A stretch of DNA of 64,000 bases from Hyphomonadaceae bacterium (GTDB lineage: Bacteria > Pseudomonadota > Alphaproteobacteria > Caulobacterales > Hyphomonadaceae). Shown here one piece after another: positions 53,813 through 63,575 of this stretch. The DNA is taken from contig JALHLU010000002.1 in assembly GCA_022844345.1 (NCBI GenBank), positions 1 through 64,000 on the forward strand. Direction: 5' to 3'. The first letter of the stretch is position 1. Each line of letters begins with the position of its first letter. The position numbers and the translations under genes were made by a program. Below the pieces are notes generated by a model. It was given only the letters and a program-made list of their open reading frames with translations. It did not search any database and was not told the origin of the DNA.

Positions 53813-54700
53813 ATGCTGCGAAAGTTACTGATGGCAGCAGCGGGGGCGGCCCTGCTGACGGCGAGCCCGGCTGCGCTGGCGGGGCCGGCGGACGATCCGG
53901 CCAACTGGCGGAAGGTCGAGGCCGAAAACCTGCTGCAGTTTACAGTGAACGGCCAGGAAATCCTGATTGAGTTGCGCCCGGACATCGCACCGGGCCACGT
54001 TGCACAGGTCCGCAAGATTGTGCGTGACGGTAACTACGACAAGACGCCGTTCCATCGCGTGATCGACAAGTTCATGGCGCAGGGCGGCGATGTCTATTCC
54101 GTTTACCAGGTCTATCCGCGCTATCCGGAGATCGCGGGCGAGTTCAACTGGCAGCGCAATCCCTCCACGCAGAAGGTGCAGTGGTTTGGCTCGACGCCGG
54201 ATGGCTTCCGGATCGGTTATCTCGACGGCTTCATCGTGCAGGGCCAGCCTGACGAGGTGGCGATGATCTCCGATCCGCCGGTGGCGCGGACATGGGCAAT
54301 CCACTGCCAGGGCATCGCATCGATGGCGCGCTCGCGCTCGCCCGACAGTGCGTCGACGGAATTCTACCTGATGCGGGCGCCGCGCGTGGGACCGGATTCG
54401 CCGCTCGACAAGAACTACACCATCTGGGGCCGCGCGCTGACGGGCCTCGACGCGATCCTGGGCATCAAGCTTGGTCCGCCGGACAATGACGGCCGGTTCC
54501 AGAATCCCAACCAGGCCGACAAGCTGACCAAGGCCGTCATCGTGGCCGATATCGCCGAGGCAAAGCGGCCATCGGTCTATGTGAAGCGGACGGATGGTCC
54601 GGAATTCGCGGCGACGCTCGCAGCCATCACCATCAGCGATCCTAGCCTAGCCTGCGCGCTTCCTCCTGTAGACGTCATCGTGGAAAGGCCGAGCCCATGA
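53813..54700 (+). CDS. exported cyclophilin-type peptidyl-prolyl isomerase
   Basis: A 295-residue protein with a signal peptide (MLRKLLMAAAGAALLTASPA, cleaved near ALAG) and a cyclophilin domain. Matching segments are GHVAQVRKIVRDGNYDKTPF, HRVIDKFMAQGGDVY, ASMARSRSPDSASTEFYLMR and YTIWGRALTGLDAI. The insertion between FMAQGG and SMAR is longer than in the usual enzyme, and the segment TWAIHCQGI is unusual. It should fold proteins in the periplasm. It overlaps the next cyclophilin gene by four bases (ATGA), so both come from one message with coaD. Confidence 0.9.
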   Translation: MLRKLLMAAAGAALLTASPAALAGPADDPANWRKVEAENLLQFTVNGQEILIELRPDIAPGHVAQVRKIVRDGNYDKTPFHRVIDKFMAQGGDVYSVYQVYPRYPEIAGEFNWQRNPSTQKVQWFGSTPDGFRIGYLDGFIVQGQPDEVAMISDPPVARTWAIHCQGIASMARSRSPDSASTEFYLMRAPRVGPDSPLDKNYTIWGRALTGLDAILGIKLGPPDNDGRFQNPNQADKLTKAVIVADIAEAKRPSVYVKRTDGPEFAATLAAITISDPSLACALPPVDVIVERPSP

Positions 54701-55164
54701 GCTCTGACAAAGAAAACACCCTGATCCTGAACCTTGAGACGGGCGCAGTGACGATCCAGCTCCTTGCCGACAAGGCGCCGGGCCATGTCGAGCGCATCAA
54801 GGAGCTGGTGCGCGAGGGGTTCTATGACGGCGTGGTGTTTCACCGCGTGATCGACGGCTTCATGGCGCAGGGCGGCGATCCGACGGGCACCGGTATGGGC
54901 GGTTCCAAGAAACCGAACCTGCGCGCGGAGTTCAACGATGTAAGCCACCAGCGCGGCGTATGCTCGATGGCGCGCTCGAACGATCCGAATTCGGCCAACA
55001 GCCAGTTCTTCATCTGCTTCGATGACGCGTCCTTCCTCGACCGCAAATACACGGCCTGGGGCAAGGTCGTGAGCGGCATGGAGGCGGTGGACGCCCTGCC
55101 CAAGGGCGAGCCGCCCAAGAAGCCGGGCAAGATCGTGTCGGCGAAAGTCGCCGCCGACGTCTGA
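54697..55164 (+). CDS. ppiB: cytoplasmic cyclophilin-type peptidyl-prolyl isomerase
   Basis: A 155-residue cyclophilin without signal peptide. It has the complete active-site pattern FHRVIDGFMAQGGDPTGTGMGG, SMARSNDPNSANSQFFICF and YTAWGKVVSGMEAVDAL. The Arg, Phe, Met and Gln residues that form the pocket are in place. It speeds cis-trans isomerisation at proline. It is the cytoplasmic partner of the exported gene it overlaps. The order gyrA-coaD-ppi-ppi is common in alphaproteobacteria. Confidence 0.94.
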   Translation: MSSDKENTLILNLETGAVTIQLLADKAPGHVERIKELVREGFYDGVVFHRVIDGFMAQGGDPTGTGMGGSKKPNLRAEFNDVSHQRGVCSMARSNDPNSANSQFFICFDDASFLDRKYTAWGKVVSGMEAVDALPKGEPPKKPGKIVSAKVAADV

Positions 55165-55244
55165 GGACCGCGACGGACTGAACTGGTCCAATAGGCAATT
55201 GTGAGGTAACGCAGGGTCGGGTTGCGATTTCGCGACAGGTGCCC

Positions 55245-55925
55245 ATGGCCTTACCATCCGATGTTCCCACCGTCCCAATCCGCCCGAAAGGCGGATTTCT
55301 GACGGCGTTGCGCAACTGGTTCTTTGCGGGACTAGTGGTGGCGGCGCCGATCGGCATTACGTTGTGGATCGTCTGGAGCTTTGTCGTCTTCGTTGATCGC
55401 GCCGTCACGCCGCTGTTGCCGGCGGCCTGGGATCCGGAAATTTGGCTTGGGTTCCCGCTGCCGGGGCTGGGCATTATTATTGTTGTGGTCGGCCTGACGT
55501 TGCTGGGCGCGATCGTCGCCAACCTTTTCGGGCGGACGATGGTGCGGGTCGGCGAGTTGATCCTCGCGCGCGTGCCGCTCGTGCGATCAATCTATTCGGT
55601 CATCAAACAGGTGGTTGAGACGCTGGCCTCGAACGACAGTTCCTCATTCAAAGAGGCTGTGCTGGTCGAGTATCCCGGCAAGGGGCTGTGGGTGCTCGGC
55701 TTTGTGACCAGCCGCAATCCTGATCCGGAGATCGCGAAGGGGCTGCCGGACCTGGTTGGCGTGCTGGTGCCGAGTTCGCCCAATCCCGCGATGGGGCAGC
55801 TGGTGTTCGTGACGCCCGAACGAATCCGGCCGCTGGAGATGTCGGTGGAGAAGGCGGCAAAGCTGGTGATCTCGTTCGGCATCCGCAGCGCCGACCAGAT
55901 CGACGCGGGGAATGCCGGTAAGTAG
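55245..55925 (+). CDS. DUF502 membrane protein
   Basis: A 226-residue protein with two membrane segments: FFAGLVVAAPIGITLWIVWS (about residues 25-45) and LPGLGIIIVVVGLTLLGAIV (about 75-95). A soluble C-terminal domain follows with the DUF502 marks VRSIYSVIKQVVETL and NPAMGQLVFVTPERIRPLEM. Plant and bacterial relatives exist, but the function is unknown. ATG 55245 lies nine bases after AGG; GTG 55239 is an alternative. It is convergent with recG, with two bases between stops. Confidence 0.88.
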   Translation: MALPSDVPTVPIRPKGGFLTALRNWFFAGLVVAAPIGITLWIVWSFVVFVDRAVTPLLPAAWDPEIWLGFPLPGLGIIIVVVGLTLLGAIVANLFGRTMVRVGELILARVPLVRSIYSVIKQVVETLASNDSSSFKEAVLVEYPGKGLWVLGFVTSRNPDPEIAKGLPDLVGVLVPSSPNPAMGQLVFVTPERIRPLEMSVEKAAKLVISFGIRSADQIDAGNAGK

Positions 55926-55927
55926 GC

Positions 55928-58006
55928 TTACGCTTCAGCCTCGCTGATCACCGAGGCAATGCGTGGGGCGAAGAGGTCACGCGCCCGCAGGACGGCTTTG
56001 CCGCGCGAGCCCGCGAGCGTGGGATCGCCCATCAGGACAGATTTGGCATCGGTACGCGCGATCTCGATGAGGTTGGTATCCTGCGTGAGGTCGAGCACGC
56101 GGAATGTCGGCAGCCCAGACTGGCGCAGGCCCAACAGGTCGCCCGGGCCGCGCAGGCGGTAGTCGGCCTCGGCGATTTCGAAGCCGTCAGTGGTCCTGCG
56201 TAGGGTGTCTAGACGTTCCTTGCCGCCTTCGGTGAGCGGAGCCTGGTAGAGCAGGAGGCAGCTGGACGCCTTCTCGCCACGCCCGACGCGGCCCCGCAGC
56301 TGGTGAAGCTGGGCGAGGCCGAAGCGTTCGGCGTGTTCGATGACGATGATGGTGGCCTCGGGAACGTCGACGCCAACTTCGATGACGGTGGTGGCGACGA
56401 GGACGCGGGCGTCTCCATTGCGGAGTTTTTCCAGCGCGGCGTCGCGATCCGGGCCGGGCATGCGGCCGTGGACGAGTTCGACGGGCGCCTTGATGAAGCC
56501 GGCGAGAATATCGCGGCGGGCGATGGCGGAAGCGTCGCCGGCATCTTCGGAATCGACGGCGGGGCAGATCCAGAAGGCTCGCTCGCCGCGGTCGACGGCT
56601 CGGGAGACGGCATTGATGACTTCGTCGATCCGCGTGTCTGGAACGGCGGCGGTGACGACTTCCTGGCGGTTGGTGGGCTTTTCGCGGATGACGGAGATGT
56701 CGAGATCGCCGTGGACGGCGAGGGCCATGGTGCGCGGGATGGGCGTTGCGCTCATCACCAGCATGTGGGGGCTGGCGCCTTTCGAGGTGAGGCGCAGGCG
56801 GTCAGCGACGCCGAAGCGGTGTTGCTCGTCGATGACGACAAGCGCGAGGTCGGGGAGTTCGACGTCCGACTGATAGAGCGCCTGCGTGCCGGAGATGACC
56901 TGTGTCTTGCCGGCGCGGATGTTGGCGAGGATGGCTTCGCGGCCGGCGCCCTTGTCGCGTCCGGTGAGCGCCACGACGCCGATGCCGGCGGGGGCGAGGA
57001 AGCGGCCGAGGGCGTCGGCCTGCTGCCGCGCGAGGACTTCAGTGGGAGACATCAGCGCGGTGATGCCGCCTGCAGCGGCGGCCTGCGCGGCCGCGAGTGC
57101 GGCAACCAGCGTTTTACCCGAGCCGACATCGCCCTGGATCATGCGGCGCATAGGGGCGGGCCGGCCCATGTCGATCGCGACGTCCTTGTAGGCGTCCATC
57201 TGACCGCGCGTGGGCGTGAAGGGGAGCGCATCGACGATGGTCTTCTCGACGCCGATGGCGCGGGGGATGGGCCATGCGTGACGGCGTTCCCGGGCGAGGC
57301 GGGCCTGCCCCATGGCGAGTTCGCGGGCGAGCGCTTCGTCATAGGCGAGGCGTTGGCGGGCGACCTCGAAGCCGTCGGGGTCGTAGACCTTTGGCTGGTG
57401 AAGGCGCAGCAGCGCCTGCTTGAATGCAGGCCAATGGTTCTTGGCCAGCAGGTGCGGGTCGATCCATTCGTCAAGATCGGGAATGCCATCGAGGGCTGCG
57501 GCGACGAACTTGCGGAACTGGCGGGGCGTGATGTTCGCCGTCATCGGATAGACGGGTTCGACCTCGGGAAGTTCGTCGTCCTTGTCGGGTGTGACGACAT
57601 GATCGGGGTGAACGATCTGGCGGCCGCCCTGATAGTCGCCGATCTTGCCGGAGGCAATGATGGTATCGCCGACCTTGAAGGTTTTCTCCAGCCACTGCCG
57701 GTTGGCGTGGAAGTAGGACAGCGTGATGAAGCCCGTGTCGTCGCGCAGGCGGACGCGGGCGGGAAACTTCATCCTGGCGTGCTCGAGCTTGTCGACCACG
57801 CCCGTGACAGTGGCTATCTCGCCGACCTCGACCGAGTCGATGGTGGCGCGGTTGCGGCGGTCGATCCAGCTGGTGGGGAGGTGGAAGAGAAGATCGAGGA
57901 TCGTCTCGCCGTCGATCAGCCGCGCGAGGACGGGGCGCACTTTCGGGCCGACGCCGGGAAGGCTGTCTATGTCGGCATAGAAGGGATATAGGACTGGATC
58001 GCGCAT
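55928..58006 (-). CDS. recG: ATP-dependent DNA helicase RecG
   Basis: A 692-residue helicase that remodels stalled replication forks and Holliday junctions. The N-terminal wedge/OB domain includes LPGVGPKVRPVLARL and GEIATVTGVVDKLEHARMKF. The helicase core has the Walker A QGDVGSGKTLVAALA (about residue 297), motif II VVIDEQHRFGVADRLRL (about 390), motif III MSATPIPRTMALAVHGDLD, and motif VI GLAQLHQLRGRVGRGEKAS. A C-terminal TRG motif follows. The length and motifs are normal. It is divergent from sdhE. Confidence 0.95.
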   Translation of the reverse strand: MRDPVLYPFYADIDSLPGVGPKVRPVLARLIDGETILDLLFHLPTSWIDRRNRATIDSVEVGEIATVTGVVDKLEHARMKFPARVRLRDDTGFITLSYFHANRQWLEKTFKVGDTIIASGKIGDYQGGRQIVHPDHVVTPDKDDELPEVEPVYPMTANITPRQFRKFVAAALDGIPDLDEWIDPHLLAKNHWPAFKQALLRLHQPKVYDPDGFEVARQRLAYDEALARELAMGQARLARERRHAWPIPRAIGVEKTIVDALPFTPTRGQMDAYKDVAIDMGRPAPMRRMIQGDVGSGKTLVAALAAAQAAAAGGITALMSPTEVLARQQADALGRFLAPAGIGVVALTGRDKGAGREAILANIRAGKTQVISGTQALYQSDVELPDLALVVIDEQHRFGVADRLRLTSKGASPHMLVMSATPIPRTMALAVHGDLDISVIREKPTNRQEVVTAAVPDTRIDEVINAVSRAVDRGERAFWICPAVDSEDAGDASAIARRDILAGFIKAPVELVHGRMPGPDRDAALEKLRNGDARVLVATTVIEVGVDVPEATIIVIEHAERFGLAQLHQLRGRVGRGEKASSCLLLYQAPLTEGGKERLDTLRRTTDGFEIAEADYRLRGPGDLLGLRQSGLPTFRVLDLTQDTNLIEIARTDAKSVLMGDPTLAGSRGKAVLRARDLFAPRIASVISEAEA

Positions 58007-58093
58007 GCTGGCGTGATGCTAGCCGGTTTGCGCAGGCCGCAACAGGCTCGGCTGGCACTGGCGCGTCTGGCAGTTGGGGGCTAGACCGCGCGG

Positions 58094-58360
58094 ATGAGCG
58101 ATATCGAGACGCGGCGGCGCAAGTTGAAATTCCGGGCGGACCGGCGGGGCTTTCGCGAGCTTGATCTCTACATGCAGCAGTTCACTGACGCGCACCTTGC
58201 GGCGTTCGACGCGCGCCAGCTGGACGAGTTCGAGGCGGTTCTCGATATCCCGGATCAGTTCGTATTCGACTGGATCATGGGTCGGGGCGAGCCGGAGGCG
58301 GCGCAGCGGTCGGAAGTTCTCGACCTGCTGCTTTCATTCCGGTATGCCGCGCCTAAGTAG
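58094..58360 (+). CDS. sdhE: succinate dehydrogenase assembly factor SdhE
   Basis: An 88-residue, five-helix protein with the signature RRGFRELDLYMQQF; the Arg-Gly-x-x-Glu motif contacts the flavoprotein. EFEAVLDIPDQFVFDWIMG follows. It helps FAD attach covalently to SdhA of succinate dehydrogenase. Its place beside recG and mfd is common in alphaproteobacteria. The 105 bases after it lead to mfd on the same strand. Confidence 0.92.
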   Translation: MSDIETRRRKLKFRADRRGFRELDLYMQQFTDAHLAAFDARQLDEFEAVLDIPDQFVFDWIMGRGEPEAAQRSEVLDLLLSFRYAAPK

Positions 58361-58465
58361 GTGATTGCCTGGCCGAATGCTCGCCGGGCTGCCGTTGATC
58401 GACATTGCGAACCTGGCGCTCAACGAGGCGTCCGGGCCGTGTAGCTATTCTGTTGTGAGCCTCCG

Positions 58466-61400
58466 ATGCGCGTCTGGGATACCCTTGCGGGCCAGAAACA
58501 ACCGGTGCGGGTCTATGAGACGCCGTTCATCGCGGACGTGCGGCTGGTCGCGGAAGCAGCGCAGAAGCGACGGGGCGCATCGCTCTACATCGCGAAGGAT
58601 GACCGGCATGCGCTGATGGCGGTGGCGGCGGCGAAGTTCTTCGCTCCGCTGCTGGAGGTGGTCCACCTGCCGGCGTGGGACTGCCTGCCTTATGACAGGG
58701 TCAGCCCGAGCCCCGCGATTGCAGCGGCGCGATGCGCGGCGCTAGCGCGGATCGCCAGCCGCAATGTGGGATCGCGCCCGGCGCTGGTGATCACGACGGC
58801 CTCGTCGATCGTGCAGCGCGTGCCGCCGCGCAAGCACATGGGCGTGGCGGCATTCGTCGCGCGTGTGGGTGAGGAAGTCGCGTCAGACAAGGTGCGAGCG
58901 TATCTCGACATCAACGGGTATTCGCGTGCCTCGACCGTGCGCGAGCCGGGCGAGTATTCGATCCGCGGCGGGATCGTGGACATTTTTCCGGCGGGGATGC
59001 CGGAGCCCGTGCGGCTGGACTTCTTCGGCGACGAGTTGGAGGCGGCCAAATACTTCGATCCCGAGACGCAGCTTTCGACGGCGGTCATTCGCGAGATCGT
59101 GCTGGCGCCGGTGAGCGAGATCGATTTCTCGGAAGATGCGCTGAGCCTGTTGCGGAAGAATTTCCTGGGCGAGTTTGGCTCGCCCGGTGGAGATCCGACC
59201 TACGAGGCGGCGCGCGAGCGCATTCGCCGGCAGGGCGTGGAGCAGTGGTTGCCCCTGTTTTACGATAAGCTGGAGACGCTATTCGACTATGTCGGGCCGG
59301 ATGCGCTGATTGCGCTGGATGCGGCGGCGGCGGAGGCGACGAGCGAGCGGCTGGCGCAGGCGCTGGACTATTTCGAGGCGCGCAAGCAGGCGGCGGTGGC
59401 GAGCGGGACGATCCAGCACGTGCTGCAGCCAGACCGGCTCTACCTGACGCCGAAGGAACTGGGCGATGCGCTGAATGCGCGGGCGACGGCGACGTTCACC
59501 ACGCAGAATGCTCCGGAGAAGGCCGAAGGCCTGATCGGGCGGGCGAAGCCGGGGCGGAGCTTTGTGCTGGAGCGGGCGAACCCGGACACCAACCTGTTTG
59601 ACGCAGTGGTTCGTCATGTGCGCGAGCGGCAGGCGGCGGGCAAGAAAGTGATCGTGGCCGCGTGGAGTCCGGGATCGGCCAGCCGGCTGGTAGGCATTCT
59701 CGACGACCACGGTATTCCAAATGCAAAATCGGTCGGTTCGTGGCCCGAGGTTGTAAAGGGGCAGGTTGCGGTTGCGGAGATCGCGGTCGAGAGCGGGTTC
59801 GAGGACGACGATCTCGTCATTATCTCCGAACAGGACATGCTGGGCGACAAGCTTGCGCGGCCGCGCAAGCGGAAGTCTTCAGCGGCGGTGATCGCGGAGG
59901 CGGCGGCGCTTTCGGCGGGCGATCTGATCGTGCACGTTGATCATGGCGTGGGGCGCTATGAGGGGTTGAAGACCGTTACCGTGCACGACGCGCCGCATGA
60001 TTGCCTTGAGCTGATCTATGCGGGCGGGGACAAGATCCTGCTGCCGGTCGAGAACGTGGAGCTGATCTCGCGCTATGGCGCGGAGAGCGGCGAGGGCGCG
60101 CTCGACAAGCTGGGCGGGGCGGGATGGCAGACGCGCAAGGCGCGCGCCAAGAAGAAGATCATGGACATGGCGGACGAGCTGATCCGTCTCGCCGCCGAGC
60201 GCGAACTGAAAACGGCGCCGCGAACGGATTCGGCCGATGGCGTGTTCCGCGAATTTGCGGCGCGCTTCCCGTATGAGGAGACGGATGACCAGCTCTCGGC
60301 CATCGAGGATGTGATCAAGGACCTCACATCAGGCAAGCCGATGGACAGGTTGATCTGCGGTGACGTTGGTTTCGGCAAGACGGAAGTGGCGCTGCGGGCC
60401 GCGTTCCTGGTGGCGATGAGCGGGATGCAGGTGGCCGTGATTGCGCCGACAACATTGCTGGCGCGGCAGCATTTCCAGACGTTCTCTGAGCGGTTTGCCG
60501 GATGGCCGATCAAGGTGCGGCACCTGTCTCGCTTCGTGACGGCGAAGGAGGCGGCTGAGACCAAGGACCTGATCGGCAAGGGTGAGTGCGATGTGGTGGT
60601 GGGCACGCACGCGCTGCTGGGCAAGGGGATCGACTTCAAGCGGCTCGGCATGATCGTCGTAGACGAGGAGCAGCGGTTTGGCGTGAAGCACAAGGAGCGG
60701 CTGAAGGAGCTGAAGGCGGACGTGCATGTGCTGACGCTGTCGGCGACGCCGATTCCGCGCACGCTGCAGATGGCGCTGACGGGTATTCGCGATCTGTCGA
60801 TCATTGCGACGCCGCCAGTCGACAGGCTTGCAGTGCGCACCTACGTAGTCGAGTTCGATCCAGTGACGATACGCGAGGCGTTGCTGCGCGAAAGGTATCG
60901 CGGCGGGCAGAGTTATTTCGTGGCGCCGCGCGTGGCGGATCTGCCGTTCCTGGAGCGGTATCTGAGAGAGCAGGTGCCGGAGGTGTCGTTCCTGACCGCG
61001 CACGGGCAGATGGCGGCGACCGATCTCGAAGACCGGATGGTGGAATTCTACGAGGGCAAGGCGGATGTGTTGCTGTCCACGACCATCGTGGAGTCGGGCA
61101 TCGATATTCCACGTGCGAATACGATGGTAATCCATCGGGCGGACATGTTCGGACTGGCGCAGCTTTATCAGCTGCGCGGGCGCGTGGGGCGGGCAAAGAT
61201 GCGGGCGTATGCGTATCTGACGACGCCGTCGGAAGAGAAGCTGACGGATGGTGCGGACAAACGCTTGAAGGTGCTGCAGTCGCTCGACAGCCTCGGCGCG
61301 GGCTTCATGCTGGCGAGCCACGATCTCGACATGCGCGGCGGCGGCAACCTGCTGGGGGATGAGCAGAGCGGGCATATCAGGGAAGTGGGCGTCGAGCTTT

Positions 61401-61921
61401 ATCAACAGATGCTGGAGGATGCGGTGAAAGCGCTCCGTTCCGGCGAGAGCCTGGACAGCCATGAGGTGGCGGATGAGTGGTCGCCGCAGATCGACATTGG
61501 CGCGGCGGTGCTGATCCCGGAAGGGTATGTCGAGGACCTGTCGACGCGGTTGTCGCTTTACCGGCGACTTGCGGACCTGCAGACGGACCAGGAGCGCGAG
61601 GCGTTTGCTGCCGAGCTGATCGACAGGTTTGGTCCGCTGCCCGATGAGACCAAGCAGTTGCTGGAGATCACGGCGGTGAAGATCCTGTGCAAGCGGCTGG
61701 GCGTGGCGAAGGTGTCGGCGGGGCCCAAGGGCGCGCTGGTGGGCTTCCGCGACAATGCTCCGCTGGATGGCATGAAGCTGATTGCGTATGTGCAGAAGCG
61801 GCCGAACCATCTGAAGCTGCGGCCGGACATGAAGCTGGTTCTCAGCGGGGCGTGGGTTGATGCACCGGCGCGGCTGGCGGGCGTGAAGAGCCTGCTGCGG
61901 GATATGAGCGGGTTGCTTTAG
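58466..61921 (+). CDS. mfd: transcription-repair coupling factor
   Basis: An 1151-residue translocase that removes RNA polymerase stalled at DNA damage and brings in UvrA. The N-terminal UvrB-like domains include EYSIRGGIVDIFPAG. The RNA-polymerase-interacting domain has DLIVHVDHGVGRYEGL (about residue 490). The RecG-like motor has Walker A CGDVGFGKTEVALRAAF (about 632), DEEQRFGVKHKERLK, SATPIPRTLQMALTG and GLAQLYQLRGRVGRAKMRAY. A C-terminal TRCF domain (VELYQQMLEDAVKAL) closes it. It is followed seven bases later by a short-chain dehydrogenase gene. Confidence 0.96.
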   Translation: MRVWDTLAGQKQPVRVYETPFIADVRLVAEAAQKRRGASLYIAKDDRHALMAVAAAKFFAPLLEVVHLPAWDCLPYDRVSPSPAIAAARCAALARIASRNVGSRPALVITTASSIVQRVPPRKHMGVAAFVARVGEEVASDKVRAYLDINGYSRASTVREPGEYSIRGGIVDIFPAGMPEPVRLDFFGDELEAAKYFDPETQLSTAVIREIVLAPVSEIDFSEDALSLLRKNFLGEFGSPGGDPTYEAARERIRRQGVEQWLPLFYDKLETLFDYVGPDALIALDAAAAEATSERLAQALDYFEARKQAAVASGTIQHVLQPDRLYLTPKELGDALNARATATFTTQNAPEKAEGLIGRAKPGRSFVLERANPDTNLFDAVVRHVRERQAAGKKVIVAAWSPGSASRLVGILDDHGIPNAKSVGSWPEVVKGQVAVAEIAVESGFEDDDLVIISEQDMLGDKLARPRKRKSSAAVIAEAAALSAGDLIVHVDHGVGRYEGLKTVTVHDAPHDCLELIYAGGDKILLPVENVELISRYGAESGEGALDKLGGAGWQTRKARAKKKIMDMADELIRLAAERELKTAPRTDSADGVFREFAARFPYEETDDQLSAIEDVIKDLTSGKPMDRLICGDVGFGKTEVALRAAFLVAMSGMQVAVIAPTTLLARQHFQTFSERFAGWPIKVRHLSRFVTAKEAAETKDLIGKGECDVVVGTHALLGKGIDFKRLGMIVVDEEQRFGVKHKERLKELKADVHVLTLSATPIPRTLQMALTGIRDLSIIATPPVDRLAVRTYVVEFDPVTIREALLRERYRGGQSYFVAPRVADLPFLERYLREQVPEVSFLTAHGQMAATDLEDRMVEFYEGKADVLLSTTIVESGIDIPRANTMVIHRADMFGLAQLYQLRGRVGRAKMRAYAYLTTPSEEKLTDGADKRLKVLQSLDSLGAGFMLASHDLDMRGGGNLLGDEQSGHIREVGVELYQQMLEDAVKALRSGESLDSHEVADEWSPQIDIGAAVLIPEGYVEDLSTRLSLYRRLADLQTDQEREAFAAELIDRFGPLPDETKQLLEITAVKILCKRLGVAKVSAGPKGALVGFRDNAPLDGMKLIAYVQKRPNHLKLRPDMKLVLSGAWVDAPARLAGVKSLLRDMSGLL

Positions 61922-61927
61922 GAGCGG

Positions 61928-62689
61928 ATGATGACCGGTCGTGTTGCGGGACGTGTGGCGCTGGTGACGGGGGCGTCAAGCGGGCTGGGCAAGCGGTTTG
62001 CTCAGGTGCTGGCGGCCGAGGGCGCGAAGGTGATCGTTGCGGCGCGGCGGAAGGAGCGGCTGGATGATCTCGTGAAGGAGATCGGCGGCAATGCGTTTGC
62101 GGTTCAGTGCGATGTGACGGACGAAGCGCAGGTTGTCGCCATGTTCGATGCGGCCGAGGCGAAGTTCGGGCTGGTTGACACGGTGATCAACAATGCGGGC
62201 ATGACGCACGCGAACAATGCGGTGACGCAGGACATCACGGAGTTCCGGAAGATCATGGACCTCAACGTGACGTCGGTGTGGTGCGTGGCGCGGGAGGCGG
62301 CGCGGCGGTTGATCCATGCCGGGCCGGAGAAGTCGGCGCATGGGCGGATCGTAAACATCGCCTCGATGGCGGGGCGGATCGTGATCCCGAATGTGACGGC
62401 GTACAACACGTCGAAGGCGGCGTGCGCGCATCTCTCGCGCTCCTTGGCGCGAGAGTGGGCCCGGTATGGGATCAATGTGAATGCGCTGTCGCCCGGCTAT
62501 GTCGCGACGGAGCTGACGGAAGAATGGCTCAATGGAGAGGGCGGCGCCAAGACAATCGGCAAGAGCCCGCGCCGGCGGATCATGGATGAAACGTCCCTGG
62601 ACGAGGCGCTGCTGTTCCTGTGCTCGGACGCCGCGAAGTATGTGACGGGGACGGATGTGCTGGTGGATGACGCGCAGAGCATGGGCTAG
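61928..62689 (+). CDS. short-chain dehydrogenase/reductase
   Basis: A 253-residue Rossmann-fold oxidoreductase. NAD(P) binding is at VALVTGASSGLGKRFAQVL, with the NNAG motif in VINNAGMTHANNAV. The catalytic Ser is in IVNIASMAGRIV, and Tyr-x3-Lys is in TAYNTSKAACAHL. It ends YVTGTDVLVDDAQSMG. An Ala-Arg-Arg-Lys in VAARRKERL after the second strand favours NADP. The substrate is unknown. It follows mfd by seven bases, so they may share a transcript, but no functional link is known. Two ATGs (61928, 61931) are both possible. Confidence 0.9.
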   Translation: MMTGRVAGRVALVTGASSGLGKRFAQVLAAEGAKVIVAARRKERLDDLVKEIGGNAFAVQCDVTDEAQVVAMFDAAEAKFGLVDTVINNAGMTHANNAVTQDITEFRKIMDLNVTSVWCVAREAARRLIHAGPEKSAHGRIVNIASMAGRIVIPNVTAYNTSKAACAHLSRSLAREWARYGINVNALSPGYVATELTEEWLNGEGGAKTIGKSPRRRIMDETSLDEALLFLCSDAAKYVTGTDVLVDDAQSMG

Positions 62690-62707
62690 GCGCGCACCGG
62701 CCCCGCC

Positions 62708-63478
62708 TTACATCGGACCTGGCGGCGGTGGCGGAAACGCCAATCCATCCGTGCCTGCCATGCCCGTGCCCGCAGTCACGGCGGCGTAAACAGCCTCCCC
62801 GATTGGCGAGAAGCCGATCACGCGCGCCAACAGTGTGACAACCAAAAGTACGCCGATCCCCCAGAACCATGCCGGGTGAGGGCGGCCATGCACCCGCCAA
62901 TCGCGGATAATGCCGAAGACCGGAAAAATGAGCGCGACGAGGCACGCGGTCTCGAAGGCATAGGGCGGCAGGAATGGCATCGGCAACAGTCGGCCAAAGC
63001 CAGGCCCCATCAGCAGAACGAACGCGCCGACGTGGAGGCGTGCGTGCCAGTCGGACCGACGCCGCAGGACGATGGCGGCGAAGAACAAGCCCGCGAAGCC
63101 GATCAGCGTCAGCGGATTGGCGATCAGGAAGTGCTGCGGCTGGAAGAAGAAGGGCGTGCGCGCCGTCTGTATCGTGGCGATGGTAACCAGCGGGCCAAGG
63201 ATCAGCAGGCCGATTGACCAGACGACCGCGAGCTGCCCCAGCTTCCGGTGGGTCGCGACATTTCCTGCGGCCACAAGCCAGCTCTGTGCGAGCGTGATTG
63301 CCACCCATCCCATGAAGACGATGGCGTGGGCGTGTACAATGGTTGGTGCAGAGAAGCTCGATCGTCCCAGCGCAAACTGGGCCACGAACCCGGCCACCAG
63401 GACGACGGCCATCACAGAAATCAGGTTGCGCAAGAACCGGCGGTCATCGGCCACCGGCGTAATCAATGTCGCGTCCAT
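62708..63478 (-). CDS. hypothetical membrane protein
   Basis: A 256-residue protein with about seven membrane segments, including NLISVMAVVLVAGFVAQFAL, TIVHAHAIVFMGWVAITLAQ and LIANPLTLIGFAGLFFAAIV. Conserved-looking His residues in VHAHAIVFMGW, THRKLGQLAVVWS and WHARLHVGAF recall the DUF2306/cytochrome-like membrane group seen also at 18065, though the two are not close. ATG 63478 follows GGGAG. The function is unknown. It is convergent with the short-chain dehydrogenase, 18 bases apart. Confidence 0.75.
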   Translation of the reverse strand: MDATLITPVADDRRFLRNLISVMAVVLVAGFVAQFALGRSSFSAPTIVHAHAIVFMGWVAITLAQSWLVAAGNVATHRKLGQLAVVWSIGLLILGPLVTIATIQTARTPFFFQPQHFLIANPLTLIGFAGLFFAAIVLRRRSDWHARLHVGAFVLLMGPGFGRLLPMPFLPPYAFETACLVALIFPVFGIIRDWRVHGRPHPAWFWGIGVLLVVTLLARVIGFSPIGEAVYAAVTAGTGMAGTDGLAFPPPPPGPM

Positions 63479-63575
63479 TCCCGAACTCCCGCCCACTACA
63501 GCAGTAATCTAGCTGCCAATGCCGGCGCACGTCCACCACGCGCAAGGTACAAGGGAGCGAATGTTCAAGACAGTG

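Noticed and set aside
56303-57991. 562-codon open frame on the plus strand
   Set aside because: Antisense to recG; Gly/Asp-rich shadow translation.
60329-61810. 493-codon open frame on the minus strand
   Set aside because: Antisense to mfd; His/Arg-rich shadow.
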